Shown piece by piece: positions 27,400 to 34,563 of a DNA stretch of 52,016 nt. The notes below the pieces were generated by a model. The model was not told where the DNA came from. It did no database searches and was given only the letters and a program-made list of their open reading frames with translations. Position numbers and translations under genes: made by a program. Source of the stretch: Akkermansia sp. (GTDB lineage Bacteria > Verrucomicrobiota > Verrucomicrobiia > Verrucomicrobiales > Akkermansiaceae); contig JAFQDN010000026.1 of NCBI GenBank assembly GCA_017415995.1, forward strand, positions 1-52,016. Reading direction: 5' to 3'. How positions within the stretch are numbered: position 1 is the first letter of the stretch; each line of letters starts with the position of its first letter.

Positions 27400-28905
27400 T
27401 CAGATTTGTCGTTCCAGCAACTTACGCAATTCAGCCATTTCTGCCTGAATCTGCGTTTCCAACCTCTCGATATTATCCAAGATTTCCGAAGAAGGGGGAT
27501 ATTCGACCGGGATATAAACTGTTTTCTTGTACTTATTGATGCTCAAGTCATAGTCGTTGTCTACAATTTCCTGCTTCGGGACAAAGAAGCTCTGCTCGGT
27601 ACGTTCTCTTGCTGTTTCGGCATCGAGATTGGCAAAGCGGGCAATGATATCAGGGATATCATTCTGCTCGATAGGTGTGCGCTTATCGTCAAGGCTGAAG
27701 CCATCAGCCTTCATATCGTAGAACCAGACATGATCTGTCCCGCCGGCATCCGTACGAGTGAAGATGAGGATAGCCGTCGATACCCCCGCATAGGGTTTGA
27801 ACACCCCGGAGGGCATGGAGATAACGGCACGGAGCTGTTGATTTTCCACAAGCTCCTTACGCAAAGCTTTATGAGCCTTAGAACTGCCGAAGAGTACGCC
27901 GTCCGGCACGATAGAAGCGCAGCGTCCGCCGACAGAAAGCATTTTGGTGAAAAGAGCCATGAAAAGCAGCTCAGTCTTGGAGGTAGAACAAAGAGCAGTC
28001 AAATCCTTGCTGATATTTTCCTTAAACACGCTGCCCTTAAAGGGCGGATTAGCCATAATGAGCGAGTAGCAGTCACGCTCAGAATTCTCCTTGGAGAGCG
28101 AGTCACGATACTGAATATTCGGCTTCTCTACGCCATGTAGCATCATGTTCATTGCACCAATGCGAAGCATGGACTGGTCTGTATCATAACCGGAGAAAAG
28201 GCCTGATTTGAAGTAAGCCATGTTCTGAGTCTTCATCAACTCGGCACGTTGGTGCGCACTGATATAAGCACAACTCTGCTGCAAGAATCCGGCGCTTCCC
28301 ATCGCGGGGTCAAGAATCTTGTCCTTGAGGGTAGGCTTCATGAGCTGCACCATTATGTCAATAATATGGCGGGGAGTACGGAATTGCCCGTTTTCACCGG
28401 AAGCAGCAATCTTGCTCAGCAAGTATTCATAAACATCGCCCATGAGGTCTTTATTATTCATGTCCAGCGCATCAATACCATCCACAACCTTGGCCAACAC
28501 ATTACCGGTGGGAATCAGGAAGACGGTGTCCTTCATGTAGCGGCTGAAAGCCGTGTCTTTACCCTGGCCTATCGACTTGATGAAAGGGAACACATAGTTA
28601 CGTATATTCTCCAGCATTTCACCCGGCTCCATGTGGTGAAAAACACTCCAGCGCAGATTGCGGTAATCCGTTTCAATGCGTGGTGTTTCGCTGATGACGC
28701 AGATTCCATCTCCAAACACTTTATTGGCTAAAGGCACACCAAGGATATTGGCGTTGGCCTCAGCCTTGAGCTGATTATCATCCAGCAACTTCATGAACAT
28801 CAGATAGGTAATCTGCTCCAGCACCGTAATAGGGCTGGAAATGCCACCCGTCCACAGCGTTTCCCAAATGGCATCCACCTTGTTTTTTAACTCACCTGTA
28901 ATCAT
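27400..28905 (-). CDS. hsdM: type I restriction-modification N6-adenine methyltransferase
   Basis: HsdM methylates adenine in the HsdS target and marks DNA as self. The 501-residue protein starts with the N12-type helical domain (ITGELKNKVDAIWETLWTGG). It carries AdoMet motif I DPAMGSAGF and the catalytic NPPF at 286-289. The open frame extends to a GTG at 28974, but that part overlaps the operon's own -10 box and does not belong to the family N-terminus, so the ATG at 28905 is preferred. It is the first gene of the hsdM-hsdS-yhcG-hsdR operon. Confidence 0.95.
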   Translation of the reverse strand: MITGELKNKVDAIWETLWTGGISSPITVLEQITYLMFMKLLDDNQLKAEANANILGVPLANKVFGDGICVISETPRIETDYRNLRWSVFHHMEPGEMLENIRNYVFPFIKSIGQGKDTAFSRYMKDTVFLIPTGNVLAKVVDGIDALDMNNKDLMGDVYEYLLSKIAASGENGQFRTPRHIIDIMVQLMKPTLKDKILDPAMGSAGFLQQSCAYISAHQRAELMKTQNMAYFKSGLFSGYDTDQSMLRIGAMNMMLHGVEKPNIQYRDSLSKENSERDCYSLIMANPPFKGSVFKENISKDLTALCSTSKTELLFMALFTKMLSVGGRCASIVPDGVLFGSSKAHKALRKELVENQQLRAVISMPSGVFKPYAGVSTAILIFTRTDAGGTDHVWFYDMKADGFSLDDKRTPIEQNDIPDIIARFANLDAETARERTEQSFFVPKQEIVDNDYDLSINKYKKTVYIPVEYPPSSEILDNIERLETQIQAEMAELRKLLERQI

Positions 28906-28962
28906 GCGTATTGAAAAGTTTTGAGCTTGCTGAAGCTCGTCTTCATAGTATCGTACGCTGAT

Positions 28963-28971
28963 ATTATAGCA
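28963..28971 (-). promoter_or_regulatory. extended -10 promoter of the hsd operon
   Basis: On the minus strand TGC is followed directly by a consensus TATAAT (28963-28968), an extended -10 element. No good -35 box lies at the normal distance. Transcription would start near 28955, about 50 bases before the hsdM ATG. Confidence 0.6.
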
Positions 28972-29062
28972 CACAATACCCGGTTTACTCCAGCGTAAAA
29001 TGCATGTATCAAACTTTTATCCGTCCGTCATGTTGAGACAATAGAATGGAGGAAATAAATTC

Positions 29063-29090
29063 TTGCAATATGAGGTGCATATGGTAGACT
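29063..29090 (+). promoter_or_regulatory. leaderless-type promoter of the small lipoprotein gene
   Basis: TTGCAA (29063-29068), a 16-base spacer and TAGACT (29085-29090), with six bases to the ATG at 29097. Confidence 0.45.
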
Positions 29091-29096
29091 GTGGGC

Positions 29097-29729
29097 ATGA
29101 AGCGGTTAAACATTGCCATTGCAGCCTTGGCGTTACTTTGTCCTTCGTGTGCGTACATGCAAAGCCACAAAAATGTGGAAGAGATGGGGAGAGTATACGA
29201 AGGGAGCCGATTAGAGAAAAACGGGATTGCCTTGTACAGTGCCGGCGGTAATTGGTATTTGGCAGCACCGGCCGCCAAATTCCGCAAATCCTACCCACTT
29301 TTTCATGATTCCGTTTTACTGACGGAAAACAATGAGCCTGAGTTCAAAAAAGTACAGGGTACATTGCAATACAGCACCTTCTACTTCCGGATATCGGAGG
29401 GCACGGCAGCATGCTTGCGGAGAACGGATGGCTATGCTAACCTGGAAGACTTGGCACAGGAAATACGCAGCGGCACTGCTAAGCCCCTTTCATCCCTACC
29501 GGGCGGCGTACGCCATGCCATTGTAGCCCATATACAAGCGCCGAAAAACGCAGTAACGCTCGTCAATGAGCCCACAACAACGCCCTCTATGGCAACCAAG
29601 ATGCTCAGCAAGGCGGATTTTGTGCTGCTGGACATTCCCGGAACAGTGGCATACAACGTGGCCATTCCCTTTATGGCACCTTTTGTATTCTTCCGCGAGT
29701 TCACGAACGAAGAGAATGAGTTTCATTGA
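29097..29729 (+). CDS. small exported protein, possible lipoprotein
   Basis: The 210-residue protein has a hydrophobic N-terminus ending LALLCPSCAYMQ, so Cys near residue 18 could be lipidated, although the box is not canonical. A Tyr- and Lys-rich beta region follows (GNWYLAAPAAKFRKSYP, then TLQYSTFYFRISEGTAACLRR). A hydrophobic stretch near the end (AYNVAIPFMAPFVFF) may be a second membrane contact. A GTG two codons upstream is possible, but the promoter spacing favours the ATG. The gene ends at the edge of the candidate replication origin. No family was recognised. Confidence 0.75.
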   Translation: MKRLNIAIAALALLCPSCAYMQSHKNVEEMGRVYEGSRLEKNGIALYSAGGNWYLAAPAAKFRKSYPLFHDSVLLTENNEPEFKKVQGTLQYSTFYFRISEGTAACLRRTDGYANLEDLAQEIRSGTAKPLSSLPGGVRHAIVAHIQAPKNAVTLVNEPTTTPSMATKMLSKADFVLLDIPGTVAYNVAIPFMAPFVFFREFTNEENEFH

Positions 29730-29739
29730 GTTAGCATAC

Positions 29740-29953
29740 TTATTCACATAAATTGTTAATAACTCTGTGAATAAGTGTGTTAATAACAATGTGAGTAACT
29801 ATCTATTCACGAAACAGACAAGTTACTGACTCGGATATTCACATGGGAACAACGCACGGAAAAACTGATAACTAACGGGTTAGAGCACTTATTAACGTTA
29901 TTCACATGGTATATGAAGATGAATTTATAAATTTAAATTCTATATTATTCAGA
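29740..29953. other. candidate chromosomal replication origin (oriC) with DnaA boxes
   Basis: Three perfect TTATTCACA DnaA boxes (consensus TTATNCACA) occur: 29740-29748 plus, 29766-29774 minus, 29898-29906 plus. Three one-mismatch copies lie at 29790-29798 (minus), 29835-29843 and 29945-29953 (plus), and a two-mismatch copy at 29803-29811. An almost pure A/T stretch at 29922-29949 could be the unwinding element. The whole 295-base gap 29,730-30,024 has no open frame of interest. Support comes from three parS sites within 11 kb to the right and an apparent change of strand composition around this point. It could instead be a DnaA-regulated promoter region for ribD. Confidence 0.72.
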
Positions 29954-29986
29954 TAAGCGGAAAAAGAGGAGCAGAGCCGGCATACC

Positions 29987-30014
29987 TTGACAGAGCAAAA
30001 CACAGTGATACAAT
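29987..30014 (+). promoter_or_regulatory. promoter of ribD
   Basis: TTGACA (29987-29992), a 16-base spacer and TACAAT (30009-30014), with only ten bases to the ATG at 30025. It borders the DnaA-box cluster, so DnaA binding could influence it. Confidence 0.65.
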
Positions 30015-30024
30015 ACAAGCACGG

Positions 30025-31071
30025 ATGGACACATACTCGATAGATCAGGACAGCCTTTGGATGGCACGCGCGCTGGAATTAGCACATAAGGGCTTGGGGA
30101 CTACCAGCCCCAATCCGCCTGTGGGTGCAGTTATTGTAAAAAACGGGGTACTGCTGGGCGAGGGATGGCATGAGGTAGCCGGGGAGGCACATGCAGAGCG
30201 CCGCGCCATAGCCAATGCCTACTTACGCGGGCATGCTGAGGATTTGGTAGGTTCCACGATATATATAACGTTAGAGCCCTGCTCCAGCCATGGAAAAACG
30301 CCACCCTGCACGGATGCAATCATTGCAGCAGGTATCAGCCGAGTTGTTTACGGGGCCGTGGACCCGGATGAACGCCACAGGGGCCGTGCAGATGCCGTCC
30401 TGCAGGAGCATGGCATTGCGGTGCGCAGTGAGTGCTGCGCGGCCACCTGCGAGCTGCTGGTGCGCCCATGGGCGTATTCTGTGTTGCACAAGCGGCCGTG
30501 GGTTACAGCTAAGATTGCCTGTACCTTAGATGGGCGGTTGACGCGTGCGGGGCTCCGGTGGCTCAGCTGCGAGGAATCCGTACGTTTTGCTCACCAAATG
30601 AGGCTGGAGAGTGATGCCATTTTAGTGGGGGGAAACACATTGCGGGCAGATAACCCGGCTCTCACCATCCGCAAACCCTACCGCGAGGTTCCTTTTGTAA
30701 AAAAACAACCTTGGCGCGTGGTGATGACGCGCGATGCCTCTACCCTGCCGGATACGGCCAAGGTATTTACGGATGAACATGCAAGCCGTACCCTTATCCG
30801 TGAGAATGTGGGGGATTTGAAGGCCATGCTGCATGCTTTGTATGAGCAACAAGGCGTGGTCAACCTGATGTTGGAGTGCGGCGGCAACCTGTTACGCGCA
30901 TTCCTGGAGGCCGGTTTGGTCAATGAGTGGGTGCAGATACTGACTCCGCGCATTACCGGCGGGCCGGATGCCTTGCTGCCCGGCTACTTTATGCCCTGCG
31001 AGCGCTTTTTTGAGCAAGAAGAGCTGATTCCCAGCGGACAGGATATTATTATCCGTGGTCTTATTCATTGA
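30025..31071 (+). CDS. ribD: bifunctional riboflavin biosynthesis deaminase/reductase
   Basis: RibD deaminates and then reduces the pyrimidine intermediate of riboflavin synthesis. The deaminase domain (1-145) has its zinc and catalytic residues in HAE (His56, Glu58) and PCSSHGKTPPC (Cys86, Cys95). The reductase domain (150-348) begins RPWVTAKIACTLDGR and contains the substrate/NADPH loop SDAILVGGNTLRADNP. The length of 348 residues is normal. The gene lies directly right of the candidate oriC and is followed without a gap by the metallophosphoesterase gene. The other riboflavin genes are absent except ribF at 41-42 kb. Confidence 0.95.
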   Translation: MDTYSIDQDSLWMARALELAHKGLGTTSPNPPVGAVIVKNGVLLGEGWHEVAGEAHAERRAIANAYLRGHAEDLVGSTIYITLEPCSSHGKTPPCTDAIIAAGISRVVYGAVDPDERHRGRADAVLQEHGIAVRSECCAATCELLVRPWAYSVLHKRPWVTAKIACTLDGRLTRAGLRWLSCEESVRFAHQMRLESDAILVGGNTLRADNPALTIRKPYREVPFVKKQPWRVVMTRDASTLPDTAKVFTDEHASRTLIRENVGDLKAMLHALYEQQGVVNLMLECGGNLLRAFLEAGLVNEWVQILTPRITGGPDALLPGYFMPCERFFEQEELIPSGQDIIIRGLIH

Positions 31072-31076
31072 TTAAT

Positions 31077-31892
31077 ATGCGTAAACTGTTGCTTTTCAGT
31101 TTATTATTGCTCTGTGTTGCAGTTTCGGCCACAACTTGGATTTGGATGCGCTTTGTGGAGCGAGAACGCATTGAGCTGACGGAGTTTGAGCTTACCTGCG
31201 CGGATTGGCAGGGGGAGGAGTTGCGTTTTGCCGTGATAACGGATATACATGCCCGGCCGGAGGATGGAGAATACTTGGACCGAGTGGTGCAAATGGCGCT
31301 GGCACAAAATCCGCATGCTGTTTTACTGTTGGGGGATTACCTGAATGACCACCACCCGCATGAGAGTATGCCCATGGAGGAGCTGGTGCAACACCTCAAG
31401 CCACTCACTGCCCTGCCCTGCTTTGCCGTGCTGGGAAATCATGATTATTACCACGGGGCGGATGAAGTGGCGGCCGCGTTGCGCAGCATAGGCATCATGC
31501 CGTTGGAGGGAGGCCGCGCTACACTCCGCACCGGCGGGGGGATGATTGATATTGGCGGTATACGCTGTTGTTACACTTTTGATACCCCGGGGGCAGTACC
31601 GCAACCGCGCGCGGGGGTGCCGCTGCTGTTGCTCTCACACACTCCGGTGGGGGCTCAGTTTGCCCATGAGGACACCGCCTTGGTGTTGGCCGGGCATTCC
31701 CACGGTGGACAAGTGTGTTGGCCGGATGGCTCACCTATTTGGATGGCCGACGGAAAAACACCTGCTGAATGGGCTGCGGGTGCTGTACGGGTGCAGGGGC
31801 GACTTTGTTATGTGAGCCGCGGTATAGGTACCAGTACCCTGCCCATCCGCCTCTTTTGCCGCCCGGAACTCATGCTGCTGCGTGTTCACTGA
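31077..31892 (+). CDS. membrane-anchored metallophosphoesterase (YaeI/YkuE type)
   Basis: Calcineurin-like phosphoesterase of 271 residues with an N-terminal membrane anchor (LLLFSLLLLCVAVSATTWIWM). All metal-binding motifs are present: DIH (ITDIHARPEDG), GD (LLLGDYLND), GNHD (LGNHDYYHG) and GHSHGGQ. Related proteins hydrolyse the lipid A precursor UDP-diacylglucosamine or other phosphodiesters; the substrate here is not determined. A TTG codon overlapping the ribD stop at 31068 is an alternative start, but the ATG at 31077 gives the better signal anchor. It is probably co-transcribed with ribD and ends six bases from the convergent GYF gene. Confidence 0.88.
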   Translation: MRKLLLFSLLLLCVAVSATTWIWMRFVERERIELTEFELTCADWQGEELRFAVITDIHARPEDGEYLDRVVQMALAQNPHAVLLLGDYLNDHHPHESMPMEELVQHLKPLTALPCFAVLGNHDYYHGADEVAAALRSIGIMPLEGGRATLRTGGGMIDIGGIRCCYTFDTPGAVPQPRAGVPLLLLSHTPVGAQFAHEDTALVLAGHSHGGQVCWPDGSPIWMADGKTPAEWAAGAVRVQGRLCYVSRGIGTSTLPIRLFCRPELMLLRVH

Positions 31893-31898
31893 GGCTTA

Positions 31899-32447
31899 TC
31901 AGCCCACGGAGGCAATGCAGAGAAATATGATGAAAACCAAGGGTATCAGCAAGGAGATGGTACCCCAACTTTTGGCAGATGCCGATGCCTTGATGGCCTC
32001 TTCATACTTGCCTACCCTCCAATAAGTCTCCACGTTGAAGGATTTGATTAAGGCTATAACACCGCAAATGCAGGACGGTAAACAACAAAAAAATCCGATG
32101 CAGATGCCGATGATGCTCATGACCATGTGATTCTCCGGCATAGGGCGAACCGGTGGAATGAGCGTTCCCGCGTACGGGTTGATGCCGCCGGGTACCGGAG
32201 CGGGCGGAATGTTGAGCCGTTTGGGCTGTGGGGCGCCGGGTGTTTTCTGCTTGTGTAGCTCGGCCAGTGTACTGAGCGGTTGCCACGCTTCCATTTGCTC
32301 TGTGCAGTACAAATAATCTGCAGGAATACTGCCGTTTTTGAGTCCGGAGCGGATTTGTTCCAGGCTCAGCGGGCCTATATACTGCTGATTACCGGCTTCT
32401 GCCAAAAAATATTCTTCCGGCTTATTATCTTCGGTGGCTGTGGTCAT
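31899..32447 (-). CDS. GYF-domain protein with CD225-like membrane part (paralogue 1)
   Basis: The 182-residue protein starts with a GYF_2-type domain (about residues 10-65: EYFLAEAGNQQYIGPLSLEQIRSGL... YCTEQMEAWQPL). A Pro-rich linker and two membrane segments of the CD225/dispanin type follow (NHMVMSIIGICIGFFCCLPSCICGVIALIKS, then a C-terminal helix). A GTG ten codons upstream keeps the frame open, but the ATG at 32447 fits the other two paralogues better. GYF_2 domains bind proline-rich peptides in eukaryotes; the bacterial role is unknown. It is the most divergent of three copies in 2.2 kb. Confidence 0.82.
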   Translation of the reverse strand: MTTATEDNKPEEYFLAEAGNQQYIGPLSLEQIRSGLKNGSIPADYLYCTEQMEAWQPLSTLAELHKQKTPGAPQPKRLNIPPAPVPGGINPYAGTLIPPVRPMPENHMVMSIIGICIGFFCCLPSCICGVIALIKSFNVETYWRVGKYEEAIKASASAKSWGTISLLIPLVFIIFLCIASVG

Positions 32448-32503
32448 TTGGATTGACGAGGTAGGCGTGCTTACCACGCCGGTGCTTTAAGCGGAGGGTG
32501 ACG

Positions 32504-32541
32504 ATAATGGGCGGGGTTTATGTAGTTGAGCCCCGCATTAT
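32504..32541. other. hairpin between GYF-domain genes
   Basis: ATAAT-GG-GCGGGG (32504-32516) pairs with CCCCGC-ATTAT (32531-32541), an 11-bp stem with a GG bulge. It lies between the stop of paralogue 2 (32582) and the start of paralogue 1. No U-run follows, so it may be a weak terminator or an RNA-stability element. Confidence 0.4.
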
Positions 32542-32581
32542 GCCACCCCCTTGTGTGGTGCAGAATATCTGCATGCGCGGA

Positions 32582-33064
32582 TTAACCTGCAGCAACGCTT
32601 ACAACAATCAGTAGAATATAAAGAATAATGCCGATTACAGAACCCACCACGCCGTATATGCACCATTTTTTAGCGGCTTCCGCTGCCTGTTTGGCCTCAT
32701 TGACGCGTCCCTGTGCCCAGAAAGTATTCACTTCATTGGATTTGATGATAGCAACAATACCGAAAGGCACGCAGCACAATACGGTAACAAGTATGCTCCA
32801 TACCAAGTAGTTGTTCGGTTGGGGCTGCATGGGGGCATGTCCATAGGGCATACCGCCACCCATGGGCTGAGGAACTCCCATCGGCACGCCGGCAGGTGTC
32901 AGACCGGGAAGAGTGTTAAGCGGTTTCCATTGCGGCATTTCCGGAGTGCAGTAAACGCAGTCGGGAGTAATGCTTCCCTGTTGCATGCCCATGCGGATTT
33001 GCTCCACATTCATCGGCCCCATCGGTTGTTGTGAACCGGGTTTTGCTACGTAATATTGTTTCAT
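32582..33064 (-). CDS. GYF-domain protein with CD225-like membrane part (paralogue 2)
   Basis: The 160-residue protein has an N-terminal GYF_2 domain (YYVAKPGSQQPMGPMNVEQI, ending MPQWKPLNTLPG), a Pro/Met/Gly linker and two membrane helices (VWSILVTVLCCVPFGIVAIIKS and VVGSVIGIILYILLIVVSV). The conserved VNTFWAQGRVNEAKQAAEAAKKW lies between the helices. It is about two-thirds identical by eye to paralogue 3 in the first 55 residues. TTGACA...AACAAT upstream ends ten bases before its ATG. It is probably a small inner-membrane protein; the function is unknown. Confidence 0.85.
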   Translation of the reverse strand: MKQYYVAKPGSQQPMGPMNVEQIRMGMQQGSITPDCVYCTPEMPQWKPLNTLPGLTPAGVPMGVPQPMGGGMPYGHAPMQPQPNNYLVWSILVTVLCCVPFGIVAIIKSNEVNTFWAQGRVNEAKQAAEAAKKWCIYGVVGSVIGIILYILLIVVSVAAG

Positions 33065-33074
33065 GTCGGTGTAG

Positions 33075-33102
33075 ATTGTTGCAAAAAAATGCGTATTGTC
33101 AA
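33075..33102 (-). promoter_or_regulatory. promoter of GYF paralogue 2
   Basis: On the minus strand, TTGACA (33097-33102), 16 bases, AACAAT (33075-33080), then ten bases to the ATG. Confidence 0.5.
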
Positions 33103-33110
33103 GCTATAAT

Positions 33111-33557
33111 TCAGATACCGAAGATGTTTCTGGCAATAAACCAGATGCACACCAGCCAAGCATAGATAACAAAAAAGCGGATGTAGGTGCGGGAGTGCAT
33201 CCAGCGATTGTTATGGGTGAAATGGACAAGCCAAAGACGAATGTACTCTACCAAAAGAGCCAGCAGAGATATGGGCAGCAAGAGGTTGTACTGAAAAGCT
33301 CCCCAAATGTCGCCGCGTAAAAGTGCCCCGGCGGCGCGTGTTCCTCCGCAGCCCGGACAGGATATACCCGTCAGCTTGCGGAAGGTGCAACCGGGCGAGA
33401 TTTCCCTCACGGCTGCGGCCATTTCCGCTGTGTAAAAAATGCCGCTAACCAGCAACAGTACAATGATAATGCTGGAGATAACCAGCGCGAAACGTGACCA
33501 AAATATGCGCCGTTTCAGTGCTGTATCTGCTGCCGGTATGGGAGGGAGTGTTTGCAT
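33111..33557 (-). CDS. DUF2752 family membrane protein
   Basis: The 148-residue protein has three hydrophobic segments (SRFALVISSIIIVLLLVSGIFY, YNLLLPISLLALLVEYI and FFVIYAWLVCIWFIARNIFG). It carries the DUF2752 hallmark CPGCGGTRA followed by ALLRGDIWGAFQYN. The family is widespread in Bacteroidota and Verrucomicrobiota and has no assigned biochemical role. It lies between GYF paralogues 3 and 2 and may share their expression or function. Confidence 0.87.
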   Translation of the reverse strand: MQTLPPIPAADTALKRRIFWSRFALVISSIIIVLLLVSGIFYTAEMAAAVREISPGCTFRKLTGISCPGCGGTRAAGALLRGDIWGAFQYNLLLPISLLALLVEYIRLWLVHFTHNNRWMHSRTYIRFFVIYAWLVCIWFIARNIFGI

Positions 33558-33571
33558 CTCTTATAACAAAT

Positions 33572-33599
33572 CCACCCGCGCCGATGGTGGTGCGGGTGG
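33572..33599 (-). terminator. hairpin after GYF paralogue 3
   Basis: CCACCCGC (33572-33579) pairs perfectly with GCGGGTGG (33592-33599). On the minus strand it is followed by ATTTGTTAT, a moderately T-rich tract, 30 bases past the stop of paralogue 3. Confidence 0.5.
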
Positions 33600-33631
33600 G
33601 AATGGGGGTAAACCATAAAGGTGTTTACATA

Positions 33632-34129
33632 TCAAGAGGCCGCAACAGCTATCTGAAGAACTCCAACGACCAAACCGATAACAGCGCTGATGATGCACCA
33701 CTGCTTAGCGGAATCCGCAGCCTGCTTAGCTTCAGCAAAACGTCCCTGTGCCCAGAGTGTGTTCACGGATGAGGATTTGACAATTGCCACAACACCGCCG
33801 ATAAGGCAGCAAAGAATCGTGACAAGAATGCTCCAAACCATGTAGTTGTCAGGCTTAGCCATCGGCATTCCGGCTTGTCCGGGCATAACACCCGGCATGG
33901 GAGCACCCATTGGCATACCACCACCCATTGGCATGGGGGCAGGAGTGGGAGCTGCAGCGGGCATCAGACCGGGCAGTGTGGAGAGCGGCTGCCACTGCGG
34001 CATGGAGGTAGTGCAGTACACACAATCAGGAGTAATGGTGCCCTGCTGCATACCCATGCGGATTTGGTCGATAGACATCGGTCCCATCGGTTGCTGGGAA
34101 CCGGGTTTTGCTACGTAATATTCGTTCAT
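33632..34129 (-). CDS. GYF-domain protein with CD225-like membrane part (paralogue 3)
   Basis: The 165-residue protein has the same plan as paralogue 2: GYF_2 domain (YYVAKPGSQQPMGPMSIDQI), a Met/Pro/Gly-rich linker (PMGGGMPMGAPMPG), then two membrane helices with VNTLWAQGRFAEAKQAADSAKQW between them. It lies furthest upstream of the cluster and has a TTGACA promoter ending nine bases before the ATG. Duplication of this small gene within 2 kb suggests local amplification. Confidence 0.86.
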   Translation of the reverse strand: MNEYYVAKPGSQQPMGPMSIDQIRMGMQQGTITPDCVYCTTSMPQWQPLSTLPGLMPAAAPTPAPMPMGGGMPMGAPMPGVMPGQAGMPMAKPDNYMVWSILVTILCCLIGGVVAIVKSSSVNTLWAQGRFAEAKQAADSAKQWCIISAVIGLVVGVLQIAVAAS

Positions 34130-34138
34130 GACGAGGTT

Positions 34139-34167
34139 ATTTTCACAAAAATAAGGTGTTATGTCAA
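34139..34167 (-). promoter_or_regulatory. promoter of GYF paralogue 3
   Basis: On the minus strand, TTGACA (34162-34167), 17 bases, GAAAAT (34139-34144), then nine bases to the ATG at 34129. Confidence 0.5.
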
Positions 34168-34221
34168 GAAGGAAACGCAGGAAGGAGTCGCTTTTTTGAG
34201 ATAGTTCGTTGAATTATGCTC

Positions 34222-34414
34222 AAAAAAGGGGGGACCACTGTGCCGTCGGTGGAATGAGAGCCACGATCCCTCAATTTTAGGTGGGTGCGAAGCCGGGGTT
34301 GTCTGAGGTATCCTGATAATGGACGGAACATTAACCCCATGTAAGCTTTAGTGCCCCTTGATATAGTACAACGGTCCGGGCCTGTATGACCACACGTCAC
34401 GTGCACAGCAGCCG
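34222..34414 (-). ncRNA. structured small RNA, possible 6S RNA
   Basis: This RNA would fill most of the 434-base gap before argS. Read on the minus strand, GGACCGUUGU (34368-34377) pairs with ACAGUGGUCC (34232-34241) over ten continuous pairs, two of them G-U. Those two pairs would be A-C mismatches on the other strand, so the minus strand is the transcript. A U6 run follows the stem at once. Inner helices include UCAA/UUGA, AAGC/GCUU and GGGGUU/AACCCC, plus a GUGG/CCAC hairpin in the large 3' bulge. A rod with a central asymmetric bubble, about 160-190 nucleotides long, matches 6S RNA, which binds the housekeeping RNA polymerase. The 5' end is uncertain (34414 from the promoter, or processing near 34380). 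Identity as 6S is tentative; existence of an RNA is likelier. Confidence 0.55.
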
Positions 34415-34420
34415 ATTGTG

Positions 34421-34449
34421 TTTATAGCATACCGGCGGTGTATTTGCAA
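34421..34449 (-). promoter_or_regulatory. promoter of the small RNA
   Basis: On the minus strand, TTGCAA (34444-34449), exactly 17 bases, then TATAAA (34421-34426) preceded by an extended -10 TGC. It points into the structured RNA and away from argS. Confidence 0.6.
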
Positions 34450-34524
34450 GTAAAAATCCGTGAAAAGAACATAACAATTGTATTGAATAACGGGGGAGAG
34501 AAGAGCGGAAAATGCGATGAAATG

Positions 34525-34553
34525 TTGACAAAAGGCAATTTAGAGTGTATAAA
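34525..34553 (+). promoter_or_regulatory. promoter of argS
   Basis: TTGACA (34525-34530), 17 bases, TATAAA (34548-34553), then ten bases to the ATG at 34564. It overlaps a 5' extension of the open frame and thereby rules out the upstream start at 34438. Confidence 0.7.
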
Positions 34554-34563
34554 AGGCGCGAAC

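Noticed and set aside
28906..28974. 5' extension of hsdM by 23 codons from a GTG
   Set aside because: It overlaps the extended -10 promoter and lies before the conserved HsdM start.
34201..34440. Riboswitch or T-box leader for argS
   Set aside because: The G-U pairs and the U-run assign the folded element to the opposite strand, and argS has its own promoter downstream of it.
34438..34563. 5' extension of argS by 42 codons
   Set aside because: The extension contains the promoter TTGACA-17-TATAAA and matches no ArgRS N-terminus; the ATG at 34564 gives the family length.
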